A stretch of 64,000 nt of DNA from CAJBVG01 sp943371425 (GTDB lineage Bacteria > Bacteroidota > Bacteroidia > Sphingobacteriales > Sphingobacteriaceae): assembly GCA_943371425.1 (NCBI GenBank), contig CALRUR010000002.1, positions 124,001 through 188,000 of the forward strand, given 5' to 3'. The position numbers were made by a program, and so were the translations under genes. Positions 16,252 to 25,005 of the stretch are shown here, one piece after another (position 1 is the first letter of the stretch; every line of letters starts with the position of its first letter). The notes under the pieces were generated by a model that did not search any database, had not been told where the DNA came from, and worked only from the letters and a program-made list of their open reading frames with translations.

Positions 16252-17592
16252 ATGAAAACCATACTCTCAGTATTACTGCTTACCATATTCTTTTCATCAA
16301 GCAAATTATATGCACAATTTTCTAATAACGTTTATATAGAAAGTAGCAGTAATAACTATGCGCGTAAAATACAAACCCTAGATGCTAACCGAGATGGGAA
16401 AAAAGATATTTTAATTCTCAATCAAGGTGTAAATTTTGATTATATAAATTTGTACTTACAAGACAGTTTGAATCAATTTCAGAAAACGAATTTCCCTAAT
16501 TTTAGCAATCTAAATAGCAAGTATTTTAAAACAGCCAAAATAGATAAGGATATTTTTGACGATATAATTACGGTACAAGGTAACCATTACGAGTTAGCTT
16601 GGTTTAAAAATGAAAGCAATGGCTTCTCTCAGAAAATTTTAATAAATGATACAACCAACAGACCATCGGAAATTTATGTAGCCGATATTGATAAAGATGG
16701 GAACCAAGATTTGTTGGTATTACAACATACAGAAGTAGTAATTTATTGGCAAGATAACGCTAATAATTTTTCTGCACCACAAGTAATACATAGCGGTACA
16801 GAATTTTACAGTATTTGTTTAGTTGATATTAACAATGATGGATATGAGGATGTATTGGCTGGAAGTGGGGGTTTTGAAATTTTACTAAACAACAAAAATC
16901 GAAGCTTTGCATTGCAAACTCAACATTGGGGCAACAGTTTAAATTTTAATATAGAAGCTGCAGATGTAGATAATGATGGCGACCAAGATGTTTTTACTTG
17001 GGAAACTTTGCAAGGAATTTATTGCTATTTTAACAACGGCACTGGCTTAAACTTTCATCGCGATACCGTTTATAAATCCACGGAAAATTTCAAATCAATA
17101 CAAGTTATAAAATCGGTAGAAAATAGGTCGTACGTTGCCACCACCTTGGGCCAGCTTGGTAAAATAATTACCATTACCTCGTACCCTCAAACTGGTTTCA
17201 GAGAATACATAGATCATCACCAAGAAACAGGCGCATTGTTGTATACCATGATGGCCGACGATTTAAATAATGATGGCATAGATGACTTAATTTGGGGGGA
17301 AAGAAAAGCAGGCGTGTTGTATGGAGAAACAGCAGTGTTGGGGATCTCAACAATAAACAAAAGCAATATAAATGTTTATCCGAACCCAAGTAATGGAGAG
17401 GTAATGTTGGAAAATAATGAAGGAAAGAATTTAAGCATAAAAGTTTTTGATTTGTATGGAAGATTAGTAACATCAGTTTCAGTTCCGGCCCATACTAAAG
17501 AGAATCTTTTAATTACAAATTCAGGTATCTATTTTTTGCAATATATAGATGAAAAGAATATTTTGCACTCAGAAAAATTAATCATAAAATAA
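16252..17592 (+). CDS. FG-GAP/VCBS repeat protein with T9SS type-A sorting domain
   Basis: 446 residues with signal peptide MKTILSVLLLTIFFSSSKLYAQ. At least five calcium-binding FG-GAP loops are visible: DANRDGKKDILIL, DIDKDGNQDLLVL, DINNDGYEDVLAG, DVDNDGDQDVFTW and DLNNDGIDDLIWG, consistent with a seven-bladed propeller. The C-terminal 80 residues hold INVYPNPSNGEV, FDLYGRLV and a final SGIYFLQYI strand set, the type-A T9SS sorting domain, so it should be exported across the outer membrane and attached or released. The ligand is unknown. It starts right after a strong terminator, so it has its own promoter. Confidence 0.9.
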   Translation: MKTILSVLLLTIFFSSSKLYAQFSNNVYIESSSNNYARKIQTLDANRDGKKDILILNQGVNFDYINLYLQDSLNQFQKTNFPNFSNLNSKYFKTAKIDKDIFDDIITVQGNHYELAWFKNESNGFSQKILINDTTNRPSEIYVADIDKDGNQDLLVLQHTEVVIYWQDNANNFSAPQVIHSGTEFYSICLVDINNDGYEDVLAGSGGFEILLNNKNRSFALQTQHWGNSLNFNIEAADVDNDGDQDVFTWETLQGIYCYFNNGTGLNFHRDTVYKSTENFKSIQVIKSVENRSYVATTLGQLGKIITITSYPQTGFREYIDHHQETGALLYTMMADDLNNDGIDDLIWGERKAGVLYGETAVLGISTINKSNINVYPNPSNGEVMLENNEGKNLSIKVFDLYGRLVTSVSVPAHTKENLLITNSGIYFLQYIDEKNILHSEKLIIK

Positions 17593-17594
17593 AA

Positions 17595-17927
17595 ATGTTG
17601 CAAAAGATTAGAAACCTAGAGAATACTCATATTTTGTTATGGTTAATTAAAGATACTTGTTGGGTATTAGAATATAAACTCCTTGGAGTATTCATGATTT
17701 TCCCGACCGTAGCTGTTGCATTTTACTTAACTTATTTGTCGCGCTCAGATCGTAAAGAATTGCTCCATAATTTGGCCGTTTCTTGTTGGATCTTGGCCAA
17801 CTCTACCTGGATGATCGGTGAATTTTATTTGAACGATAGCACCAGACCTGTTGCTGCTGCTTTCTTTATATTAGGGTTAACGTTTGTGGGCGTGTATTAT
17901 ATAGGGAAAAAGCGACAAGAGACATGA
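17595..17927 (+). CDS. small three-helix membrane protein, unrecognised
   Basis: 110 residues, starting 2 bases after the stop of the FG-GAP gene and so probably co-transcribed. Hydrophobic segments LGVFMIFPTVAVAFYLTYL, LAVSCWILANSTWMIGEFYL and AAAFFILGLTFVGVYYIG suggest three membrane helices with a short basic C-terminus (GKKRQET). The family is not recognised; it resembles small conserved membrane proteins of Bacteroidota. The last codons (CAAGAGACATGA) already belong to a GAGACAT period-7 array. Confidence 0.6.
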   Translation: MLQKIRNLENTHILLWLIKDTCWVLEYKLLGVFMIFPTVAVAFYLTYLSRSDRKELLHNLAVSCWILANSTWMIGEFYLNDSTRPVAAAFFILGLTFVGVYYIGKKRQET

Positions 17928-18014
17928 GACCGCTACGCTATGAGACATGAGACAATTCTCAAATTAGCAATACCTCTGCCAAATTCATAATTCATAATTC
18001 ATAATTCAACATTC
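17920..18014. repeat. ATGAGAC array and ATTCATA array
   Basis: 17920-17954 holds ATGAGAC-type words at period 7, running into the stop of the upstream gene. 17982-18014 holds ATTCATA at period 7, ending 4 bases before the next ATG. Confidence 0.7.
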
Positions 18015-18018
18015 AGTA

Positions 18019-18873
18019 ATGTTTAAATTACAAAATAACACCCTCTCCATCGGCATACTCCCAACAGGCGCTGAACTCCGTTCTGTTATAAACAAACATA
18101 CTGGCAAAGAGTACATATGGCAAGCAGATGCGAGCGTTTGGAACCGAAGTTCGCCAGTGCTTTTTCCGTTTGTAGGGCGATTAAAAAACGATTCATATGT
18201 TTATCAGAATAAAACATACAGCTTACCTCAACACGGCTTTGCTCGTAATTTTGATTTTGAACTTATTAAACAAACTGATAGTTTATTATGCTTTGAATTA
18301 AAAAGCAATGAACAAACCTTAGAAAATTATCCTTTTCCTTTTTCATTACAACTGAGTTATGAGTTAACAGAAAATGAATTGACATTAAGTTACAGAGTAG
18401 AAAACACTGGAGCCGACATAATGTATTTTTCCTTAGGCGCGCATCCGGCCTTTAATTTAGAGGATGAAATATCAACCTATAGGTTAGAATTTGATAGTGA
18501 AGAAAATTATGCTCGACATTTATTAGAAGCCGGCTTGCAAATTCATAAAACCGAAGAGGTGGCAATGCAAGGCAATCGACTTCAACTAAATGAAAACTAT
18601 TTTGAAACAGATGCCATAGTGCTGAAAGGTATGCAGGCAAATGAGATTAGCCTCCTCAACAAAAACAATAAAAAAGAACTGAGTTTAAAAGCAGAGGGCT
18701 TTCCTTATTATGGAATTTGGGCAAAAAAGTCTTACCCATTTTTATGTTTAGAACCTTGGCATGGAATTGCTGATAGTATTACTAGTTCAGGTAAAATTGA
18801 GGAGAAAGAAGGCATTAAAAAGTTAGCTTCATCGGAAGTATTTTTTAGCCGAATTACTTTCTGTTTCTTCTGA
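18019..18873 (+). CDS. aldose 1-epimerase family protein
   Basis: 284 residues of the galactose-mutarotase fold. It begins with LPTGAELRSVINKHTGKEYIW, contains FVGRLKNDSY and LPQHGFARNFDF (H72, R76) and the second conserved histidine in LGAHPAF, followed by late CLEPWHGIADS. This is the YeaD/LacX-like branch that interconverts anomers of aldoses; the actual sugar is unknown. No signal peptide, so cytosolic. Its last 45 bases overlap the 3' end of the convergent DUF2721 gene, so both C-termini are encoded by the same DNA on opposite strands. Confidence 0.85.
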   Translation: MFKLQNNTLSIGILPTGAELRSVINKHTGKEYIWQADASVWNRSSPVLFPFVGRLKNDSYVYQNKTYSLPQHGFARNFDFELIKQTDSLLCFELKSNEQTLENYPFPFSLQLSYELTENELTLSYRVENTGADIMYFSLGAHPAFNLEDEISTYRLEFDSEENYARHLLEAGLQIHKTEEVAMQGNRLQLNENYFETDAIVLKGMQANEISLLNKNNKKELSLKAEGFPYYGIWAKKSYPFLCLEPWHGIADSITSSGKIEEKEGIKKLASSEVFFSRITFCFF

Positions 18874-19284
18874 TCGGGTTTGGTTTTCGCTTAGTTCTTG
18901 CTCTAAGTCGCTCAACACGATATCAAGTGATACTACTGATAAATGTATTTCTCTTATCGATAAATACAAGGAAGCCAGCATTAACAATAAACTTAAACCG
19001 AAAGCATATTGCCCAGCAATGTATTCGTTATTAAACAACAAGAACATTGTAAGTACGCAGCCGAACATGCAAAATACGCCAAGCATTTGCATGAGGCGAA
19101 TGAGCTTAACCCTACGTCGTAAATTATGCAGTTGAAATAAAATTTTTTCATTGTGTTCTGTTTCCCATAAATCTCTCAAACTTCTTATTCTGCTGGCAAT
19201 AACGTTAAAGCGGTTAGTATAAGCGAGTAACAATAAACTCATAGCTGGAAAAAGGAGTGCAGGAGTGTTAATTGTGAAATCCAT
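18829..19284 (-). CDS. DUF2721 family membrane protein
   Basis: 151 residues. A first hydrophobic segment (TPALLFPAMSLLLLAYTNRF), a basic loop (RIRSLRDLWETEHNEKILFQLHNLRRRV) and two further helices (MLGVFCMFGCVLTMFLLF, YAFGLSLLLMLASLYLSI) match DUF2721, a family of unknown function. The final 30 residues are acidic and polar. The terminal 45 bases overlap the convergent epimerase gene. Its start is separated from the divergent gltA by about 113 bp. Confidence 0.8.
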   Translation of the reverse strand: MDFTINTPALLFPAMSLLLLAYTNRFNVIASRIRSLRDLWETEHNEKILFQLHNLRRRVKLIRLMQMLGVFCMFGCVLTMFLLFNNEYIAGQYAFGLSLLLMLASLYLSIREIHLSVVSLDIVLSDLEQELSENQTRSEETESNSAKKYFR

Positions 19285-19360
19285 AAAACTCTATTTGAAA
19301 TTAGTTGTTAAAAATAGACAAAACCTTTAAAAGAATCTTTTAAAATCGTATTCATTTAAT

Positions 19361-19368
19361 TAAGTTTG
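19361..19368 (+). promoter_or_regulatory. gltA -7 promoter box TAAGTTTG
   Basis: Exact TAnnTTTG match, 29 bases before the gltA ATG. A TTTT at 19338-19341 lies 19 bases upstream in place of the consensus -33 TTTG. Predicts a leader of about 20-25 bases. Confidence 0.5.
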
Positions 19369-19397
19369 CGACGCCAATACATAAAACATTAAGCAAA

Positions 19398-20684
19398 ATG
19401 TCAGAAATAGCAGAAATCACACTAGACGGGAAAAAATATGAATTCCCAGTAATTACAGGTACCGAAGGCGAAAAAGCCATTGATATTTCAAAACTACGCG
19501 ACGAAACAGGGTATGTTACCTTAGACACTGGTTATAAAAACACCGGTGCTACTAAGAGTGCCATTACTTTTTTAGACGGTGAAGCGGGTATTTTGAAGTA
19601 CCGTGGATACCCAATTGAACAAATTGCTGAGAAATCTACCTTCATAGAAGTTGCCTATTTGTTGATATATGGCGATTTGCCAACTAAATCTGAGTTAGAT
19701 GCGTTTAACCACGAAATTTCTCGTCATACTCTTATACATGAGGATATGAAGAAGTTTTTTGATGGGTATCCTTCAAAAGCACATCCAATGGGTCAGTTAG
19801 TTTCATTGGTTTGTTCATTATCATCTTTCTACCCAGAGTCGTTAAACTCTAACCCTTCTGCAGAAGAACAAAATTTAACAATTATAAAGTTATTGGCTAA
19901 AATGAGTACCATCGTTTCTTGGATTCACAAGAAATCTCTTGGTCACCCTTTAATTTACCCACAAAATAAATTAGACTATGTTTCTAATTTCTTGAACATG
20001 ACTTTTGCAAACCGCACAGAAGACTATACTGTAGATCCTGTTGTGGTTGATGCCATGAACAAGTTATTGATATTGCATGCAGACCACGAGCAAAATTGCT
20101 CAACCTCTACAGTTCGTATTGTAGGCTCGTCTGATGCAAACTTATACGCATCTGTAGCTTCTGGTATCTCAGCTCTATGGGGGCCATTACACGGAGGCGC
20201 TAACCAAGCAGTAATAGAAATGTTAGAAGCTATTAAAGCGGATGGTGGCGATGCCGACAAATGGTTAGCAAAAGCAAAAGATAAAAACGATCCTTTCCGT
20301 TTAATGGGATTTGGTCATCGTGTTTACAAAAACTTCGACCCACGTGCTACCATCATAAAAGAAGCATGTGATAATGTATTGAATAAATTAGGTGTACACG
20401 ATCCGATTTTAGACATTGCTAAGAAATTAGAACAATCGGCATTAAACGATCCGTACTTTGTAGAAAGAAAATTATACCCTAACGTAGATTTCTACTCAGG
20501 AATCATATACAGAGCAATAGGTTTCCCTACAGAAATGTTTACTGTACTTTTCGCCCTAGGTCGTTTACCAGGTTGGATTGCACAATGGAAAGAAATGCAC
20601 GAAAATAAAGAACCTATTGGTCGCCCACGTCAAATTTACGTTGGTAAAACAAACCGCGACTACGAAATCATCGCAAAACGCTAA
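19398..20684 (+). CDS. gltA: citrate synthase
   Basis: 428 residues, the hexameric gram-negative length. The catalytic histidines lie in GPLHGGANQAVIEML and GFGHRVYKNFDPRA, and the catalytic aspartate in NVDFYSGIIYRA. The N-terminal beta-rich extension (TLDGKKYEFPVITGTEG) is typical of the NADH-sensitive type-II enzymes. It condenses acetyl-CoA and oxaloacetate into citrate. It has its own -7 box and ends in a hairpin that is nearly the same as the one ending the convergent sucC gene. Confidence 0.97.
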   Translation: MSEIAEITLDGKKYEFPVITGTEGEKAIDISKLRDETGYVTLDTGYKNTGATKSAITFLDGEAGILKYRGYPIEQIAEKSTFIEVAYLLIYGDLPTKSELDAFNHEISRHTLIHEDMKKFFDGYPSKAHPMGQLVSLVCSLSSFYPESLNSNPSAEEQNLTIIKLLAKMSTIVSWIHKKSLGHPLIYPQNKLDYVSNFLNMTFANRTEDYTVDPVVVDAMNKLLILHADHEQNCSTSTVRIVGSSDANLYASVASGISALWGPLHGGANQAVIEMLEAIKADGGDADKWLAKAKDKNDPFRLMGFGHRVYKNFDPRATIIKEACDNVLNKLGVHDPILDIAKKLEQSALNDPYFVERKLYPNVDFYSGIIYRAIGFPTEMFTVLFALGRLPGWIAQWKEMHENKEPIGRPRQIYVGKTNRDYEIIAKR

Positions 20685-20714
20685 GTTAGAGTGCTAGTAT
20701 GCTAGTGTGCTAAT

Positions 20715-20752
20715 AAAAAAGGGTCCTTTGAAATTTCAATGGACCCTTTTTT
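20715..20752 (+). terminator. gltA terminator
   Basis: Six A, GGGTCC, then the complementary GGACCC and six T at 20741-20752. One mismatch inside, then a 5-bp TTGAA/TTCAA inner stem. The T-tract faces gltA transcription. Confidence 0.9.
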
Positions 20753-20835
20753 GTAAGGTATTATTTTTTAATTCCAGATGAATCAACAATCTTACTCTCT
20801 TTGGTCATTCTAATTACTAACGACTAATGACTTAT

Positions 20836-21085
20836 TTAATATTTTAATTCTCACAATTACTTTCCTAACCTGATACTGTACCTTCATTTTTATCCCCAGC
20901 GCATGGGTCCCCGAACGTAGCGAAGCGAAGTTGAGGGGTATTCATAATTTGATATTTGCCTTAATATTTTAATTCTCACAATTACTCTTCTAACCTGAAA
21001 CCGTACCTTCTTTTTTATCCCCAGCGCATGGGTCCCCGAACGTAGCGAAGCGAAGTTGAGGGGCAGTCATAATATGATGATGTTC
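20836..21085. repeat. tandem duplication, unit 125 bp
   Basis: Copies at about 20836-20960 and 20961-21085. Both run through TTAATATTTTAATTCTCACA, AACCTG, TATCCCCAGCGCATGGGTC and a CCCCGAA-to-TTGAGGGG element, with a few substitutions. No coding frame. Confidence 0.8.
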
Positions 21086-21123
21086 CCCGAATCCCACAAG
21101 AACGGGACAATACTCTTGAGGGG
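20909..21123. repeat. three CCCCGAA...TTGAGGGG elements
   Basis: At 20909-20938, 21034-21063 and 21085-21123. The first two have the interior CGTAGCGAAGCGAAG; the third has a different, longer interior. The ends CCCC and GGGG could pair. A fourth member lies at 59108-59136. Confidence 0.6.
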
Positions 21124-21150
21124 TAAAGCTAATTGGATAATTAGCTAATT

Positions 21151-21188
21151 AAAAAAGGGTCCTTTGAAATTTCAAAGGACCCTTTTTT
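21151..21188 (-). terminator. sucC terminator, 38-bp perfect palindrome
   Basis: A6-GGGTCCTTTGAAA joined directly to its reverse complement, 19 bp per arm. It has T- and A-tracts on both sides and so works in either direction. It lies 38 bases after the sucC stop and is nearly the same sequence as the gltA terminator at 20715-20752. Confidence 0.88.
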
Positions 21189-21226
21189 GTACCAGTCACT
21201 AGTCACTATTCACTAGTCACCTATTG

Positions 21227-22420
21227 CTATTTCGATAACACTTCTTTTACTAAGTCCGCTGCATCCTGCAACGCAATTGCCGAGAACACCTTCAATCCAG
21301 AATCGTCTATTAATTTCTTAGCTTCTACCGCATTAGTTCCTTGTAAACGAACGATAATAGGCACTGGAATGTTTCCGATGTTGTTATAAGCATCAATAAC
21401 ACCTTGAGCCACACGGTCGCAACGTACTATACCACCGAAAATATTGATTAATATCGCTTTTACGTTTGGATCTTTTAAAATGATATGGAAAGCAGCTTCA
21501 ACTGTTTTAGCATTAGCAGTTCCACCCACGTCTAAGAAGTTAGCAGGATCGCCACCAGATAATTTAATAATATCCATTGTAGCCATTGCTAAACCAGCAC
21601 CGTTTACCATACAACCAACGTTACCATCAAGCTTTACGTAGTTTAAGTTAGATTTACCAGCTTCAACTTCTGTAGGATCTTCTTCAGAAGTATCGCGCAT
21701 TTCTTTATAATCCGGATGACGGTATAAAGCGTTATCGTCTAAACTTACTTTAGCATCAACAGCTAATATTTTATTGTCGGATGTTTTTAACACTGGGTTA
21801 ATTTCGAACATTGCCGAGTCTGTATGCTCATATGCTTTGTATAAAGCAGCAATAAACTTCGTCATGTCTTTAAACGCATCACCTTCTAAACCAAGGTTGA
21901 AAGCAATTTTACGAGTTTGAAATGCTTGTAAACCTACTTTAGGATCTATTTCTTCTTTGAAAATTAAATGTGGAGTATGTTCTGCCACCTCTTCAATGTC
22001 CATACCACCTTCTGTAGAATACATAATAATATTTCTACCAGTATTACGGTTTAACAAAACACTCATGTAGTATTCTTTAGTTTCCGAAACACCTGGGTAA
22101 TAAACGTCTTGAGCAATTAATACTTTGCTAACTTTTTTACCTTCGGCACTTGTTTGAGGAGTAATTAATTGCATTCCAATAATTTGTTCTGCACGTTCTT
22201 TAACCTCATCAAGGTTTTTAGCCAATTTCACACCACCACCTTTTCCACGTCCGCCTGCATGAATTTGTGCTTTTACTACCCACCATCCGGTGCCAGTTTC
22301 TGCATGTAATTGCTTTGCAGCTTCTACTGCTTGTTCAGGAGTTTCAGCAACAATACCTTCTTGTATACGTACTCCGAATGATTTTAAAATTGATTTTCCT
22401 TGATATTCGTGAATGTTCAT
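21227..22420 (-). CDS. sucC: succinyl-CoA ligase (ADP-forming), beta subunit
   Basis: 397 residues, full length. An N-terminal ATP-grasp domain opens with MNIHEYQGKSILKSFGV and has the nucleotide-binding loop GGRGKGGGVKLA; the C-terminal ligase domain has SGGDPANFLDVGG and INIFGGIVRCD. With the alpha subunit it converts succinyl-CoA to succinate with ATP formation. The alpha subunit gene (sucD) is not next to it on either side, which is unusual outside this phylum. Convergent with gltA. A -7-like TACTTTTA lies at 22438-22445. Confidence 0.96.
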   Translation of the reverse strand: MNIHEYQGKSILKSFGVRIQEGIVAETPEQAVEAAKQLHAETGTGWWVVKAQIHAGGRGKGGGVKLAKNLDEVKERAEQIIGMQLITPQTSAEGKKVSKVLIAQDVYYPGVSETKEYYMSVLLNRNTGRNIIMYSTEGGMDIEEVAEHTPHLIFKEEIDPKVGLQAFQTRKIAFNLGLEGDAFKDMTKFIAALYKAYEHTDSAMFEINPVLKTSDNKILAVDAKVSLDDNALYRHPDYKEMRDTSEEDPTEVEAGKSNLNYVKLDGNVGCMVNGAGLAMATMDIIKLSGGDPANFLDVGGTANAKTVEAAFHIILKDPNVKAILINIFGGIVRCDRVAQGVIDAYNNIGNIPVPIIVRLQGTNAVEAKKLIDDSGLKVFSAIALQDAADLVKEVLSK

Positions 22421-22528
22421 TTTAATTTAATTTGCGGTAAAAGTATGCAATTACAACCAAATTGAAAAGATGTTTATTTAAAAACATAATTGTTACATAG
22501 CTTTTATATCGCTTTGGCACAATCTTGG

Positions 22529-22536
22529 TAGTTTTG
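22529..22536 (+). promoter_or_regulatory. -7 promoter box TAGTTTTG
   Basis: Exact TAnnTTTG, 34 bases before the ATG at 22570. It lies downstream of an in-frame upstream start codon (22525), which argues that 22570 is the real start of the DUF5916 gene. Confidence 0.5.
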
Positions 22537-22569
22537 CGCTGCTATAATTACAACCACACCCTAACCTTA

Positions 22570-25005
22570 ATGCGCTTACTTTTATCTGTTTTTCTATTTT
22601 CTTTTTTTCTAAACAACTTTGCCTTTTCGCAAACAGATAAGCGTATGCTTAATGCTCAGCGAATTACAAAAGCACCCAAAATTGATGGCGATATAAATGA
22701 AGAGGTTTGGCAAAAACTAGAGCGTGCTAGTAAATTCACTCAGATAGAACCCTATCCAAATAAACCGAGTACCCAAGAAACGGAGGTGATGATTGCCTAC
22801 GACGATGAAGCAATTTACATTGCCGCTTTTTTGTATGATAAGCATGCCGATAGTATTTTGAAAGAACTCAGTATACGCGATAATTATGGCAATACCGATT
22901 GGCTTAGCATCCATTTTGATACCTTCCACGATTTGCAAAACCGTTTTGAATTTGGGGTAACAGCTGCTGGAGTTCAGTTTGATGAAAAAACAGGTGCCGA
23001 AACATTTGATGTGGTGTGGGACAGTGATGTGAAAATTACAGAACAAGGTTGGGGAGTGGAAATGAAAATTCCATACGCAGCCCTTCGTTTCCCCGAAAAA
23101 GATATACAAACTTGGGGCTTACAAATAACACGCAACATTCGCCGAAATAGAGAAATTTCTAAATGGCAATACATTGCACCAGATATACAAAACGTAGTTT
23201 CGTATTACGGCACTTTGCAAGGCATCGAAAAAATTAAATCGCCCATTCGTTTGTCTTTAACTCCTTATGTAGGGTTAAATCAAAGTCATTACCCATTTAA
23301 CATAGATGGTAAAAGCAATTGGTCTACTTCTTATAATGCGGGACTCGATTTAAAATATGGTATTAATGAAAGTTTTACTTTAGACATGACCCTTGCGCCA
23401 GACTTCGGACAAGTACAATCAGATAATAAAATTTTAAACTTAAGTGCATTCGAACAAGAGTTCCAAGAGTTTCGCCCGTTTTTTATTGAAGGTACTGAGC
23501 TTTTTAATTTAAACAGATTGTTTTATGCACGTAGAATTGGAGGCACACCCAAAGGTTACTATGCAGTAGAACAAATGAACGACTCGCTGAGAACAGTAAT
23601 TAGTAATCCACAGCAAGTTCAACTAATAAATGCAACTAAAATTACTGGCAGAACTCCTTCGGCATTAGGCATTGGTTTTCTAAATGCCGTAACTGCAGAA
23701 ACAAATGCAGTAATTAAAAATATTGATGGGAGCGAAGAGCGAATCCAAACAGAACCACTTACTAATTACAACATTATATCGCTAAACCAAACCCTAAAAA
23801 ATAACAGTTTCGTGGGCTTTATGAATACCAATGTGACACGTGCCGGTACTACCAATAATGCAAACGTAAGTGCCATGAATTTTGCCCTTGGCGATAAAAA
23901 GGACAGGTACAGAGTTTCTGGTTTTGCAGCCTATAATTTAAAGACTTTCCCAGACTCTAGTAGCGATGGATATACCTACAACCTAGCCATAGCAAAGGTG
24001 AGCGGTAATTTTAAGTTTTATGTAAACAGAAATGTAGAAAGTAATACGTACAACCCAAACGATTTAGGATTATTGTTTAGCGCCAATGAAGTGTCGCATG
24101 TATTCGAAATTTCTTACAATGAATTTAAACCCGGTAGATACTTTTTAAACTGGGGAGGGAATACAAATGTGTATTATTCTAACACCTACATTGGAAACAA
24201 ATTTCAAGAGGTACAATTAAATTTTAACTACTGGCACACTTGGAAAAACTGGTTAACACAATGGGCTTATGTTGGCATTATGCCAGTTGGTAAACACGAT
24301 TATTTTGAACCACGCCAAGAAGGTAGAGTATTTATTGGGCCCAATTGGTATGGTGCAAATACAGGTATATCTAGCGATTATAGAAAAAAGATTGCAATAG
24401 ATGCAAGCATTGCGCACTTTAGAGATTTTACAGCTGGTGGTATTTTTAGAGAGTACAGTATTGGTCCGATAATTCGTTTTTCTGATAAAGTAAAATTGAC
24501 GTATGCTTATACCTATTCGCAAGATTACAGAAACCAAGGATATTCTACCACTCAAGGTGAACATATTTACATGGCATTTAGAGAAGTTAAAAACAATGTA
24601 AATACCTTAAACATGAGTTACATTATGAATAAGAATACTTCTTTAACTTTCCGTGCGCGCCACTATTGGAGTACTGTAGAAATTTTGGAATATAAGTTAT
24701 TGCAAATGGATGGTAATTTAGGGGTTGACACTACCAATTACCAAGGGAATAATAATTTCAATGTTAACTTTTTTAACATCGATTTAATTTACCGGTGGAG
24801 GTTTGCGCCAGGTAGCGATTTGATTATTGTGTGGAAAAATTACATCGAAACCTTCGATAGAGATTTGAGTGTAAAACGACATACAGGCTCAAGGGTTATT
24901 GATAGTTTTGTGAACACAGTTACCAGTAACCAAACCAATACCATCAATATAAAAGTATTGTATTTCTTAGATTATTTAACCGTATTTAAGCCACGCAGAG
25001 TTTAA
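22570..25005 (+). CDS. DUF5916 outer-membrane protein with N-terminal CBM9-like domain
   Basis: 811 residues from the ATG at 22570 (signal peptide MRLLLSVFLFSFFLNNFAFSQ). Residues 30-215 form a CBM9/DOMON-like sugar-binding sandwich (KIDGDINEEVWQKLE, VMIAYDDEAIYIAAFLYD, WGVEMKIPYAALRFP). The rest is DUF5916, with many alternating beta strands (FVNRNVESNTYN, FKFYVNRN, LRFRARHYW-type) consistent with a beta barrel. Such proteins are common in Bacteroidota and are thought to sit in the outer membrane; the ligand is unknown. The 3' end overlaps the convergent ATPase gene by 4 bases. Confidence 0.85.
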   Translation: MRLLLSVFLFSFFLNNFAFSQTDKRMLNAQRITKAPKIDGDINEEVWQKLERASKFTQIEPYPNKPSTQETEVMIAYDDEAIYIAAFLYDKHADSILKELSIRDNYGNTDWLSIHFDTFHDLQNRFEFGVTAAGVQFDEKTGAETFDVVWDSDVKITEQGWGVEMKIPYAALRFPEKDIQTWGLQITRNIRRNREISKWQYIAPDIQNVVSYYGTLQGIEKIKSPIRLSLTPYVGLNQSHYPFNIDGKSNWSTSYNAGLDLKYGINESFTLDMTLAPDFGQVQSDNKILNLSAFEQEFQEFRPFFIEGTELFNLNRLFYARRIGGTPKGYYAVEQMNDSLRTVISNPQQVQLINATKITGRTPSALGIGFLNAVTAETNAVIKNIDGSEERIQTEPLTNYNIISLNQTLKNNSFVGFMNTNVTRAGTTNNANVSAMNFALGDKKDRYRVSGFAAYNLKTFPDSSSDGYTYNLAIAKVSGNFKFYVNRNVESNTYNPNDLGLLFSANEVSHVFEISYNEFKPGRYFLNWGGNTNVYYSNTYIGNKFQEVQLNFNYWHTWKNWLTQWAYVGIMPVGKHDYFEPRQEGRVFIGPNWYGANTGISSDYRKKIAIDASIAHFRDFTAGGIFREYSIGPIIRFSDKVKLTYAYTYSQDYRNQGYSTTQGEHIYMAFREVKNNVNTLNMSYIMNKNTSLTFRARHYWSTVEILEYKLLQMDGNLGVDTTNYQGNNNFNVNFFNIDLIYRWRFAPGSDLIIVWKNYIETFDRDLSVKRHTGSRVIDSFVNTVTSNQTNTINIKVLYFLDYLTVFKPRRV

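Larger units (their letters stand above)
20685..21226. other. 542-bp gene-free repeat-rich spacer between gltA and sucC
   Basis: No open frame of note. In order it holds a TGCTAGTA period-8 array (20692-20714), the gltA terminator, a CTAACGA period-7 array (20807-20833), two 125-bp tandem copies, three CCCCGAA-to-TTGAGGGG elements, the sucC terminator, and an AGTCACT period-7 array (21191-21221). Confidence 0.8.

Noticed and set aside
20836..21123. insertion sequence or transposon remnant
   Set aside because: No transposase frame, no terminal inverted repeats of the needed length and no target duplication that I can see; kept as tandem and mini-element repeats instead.
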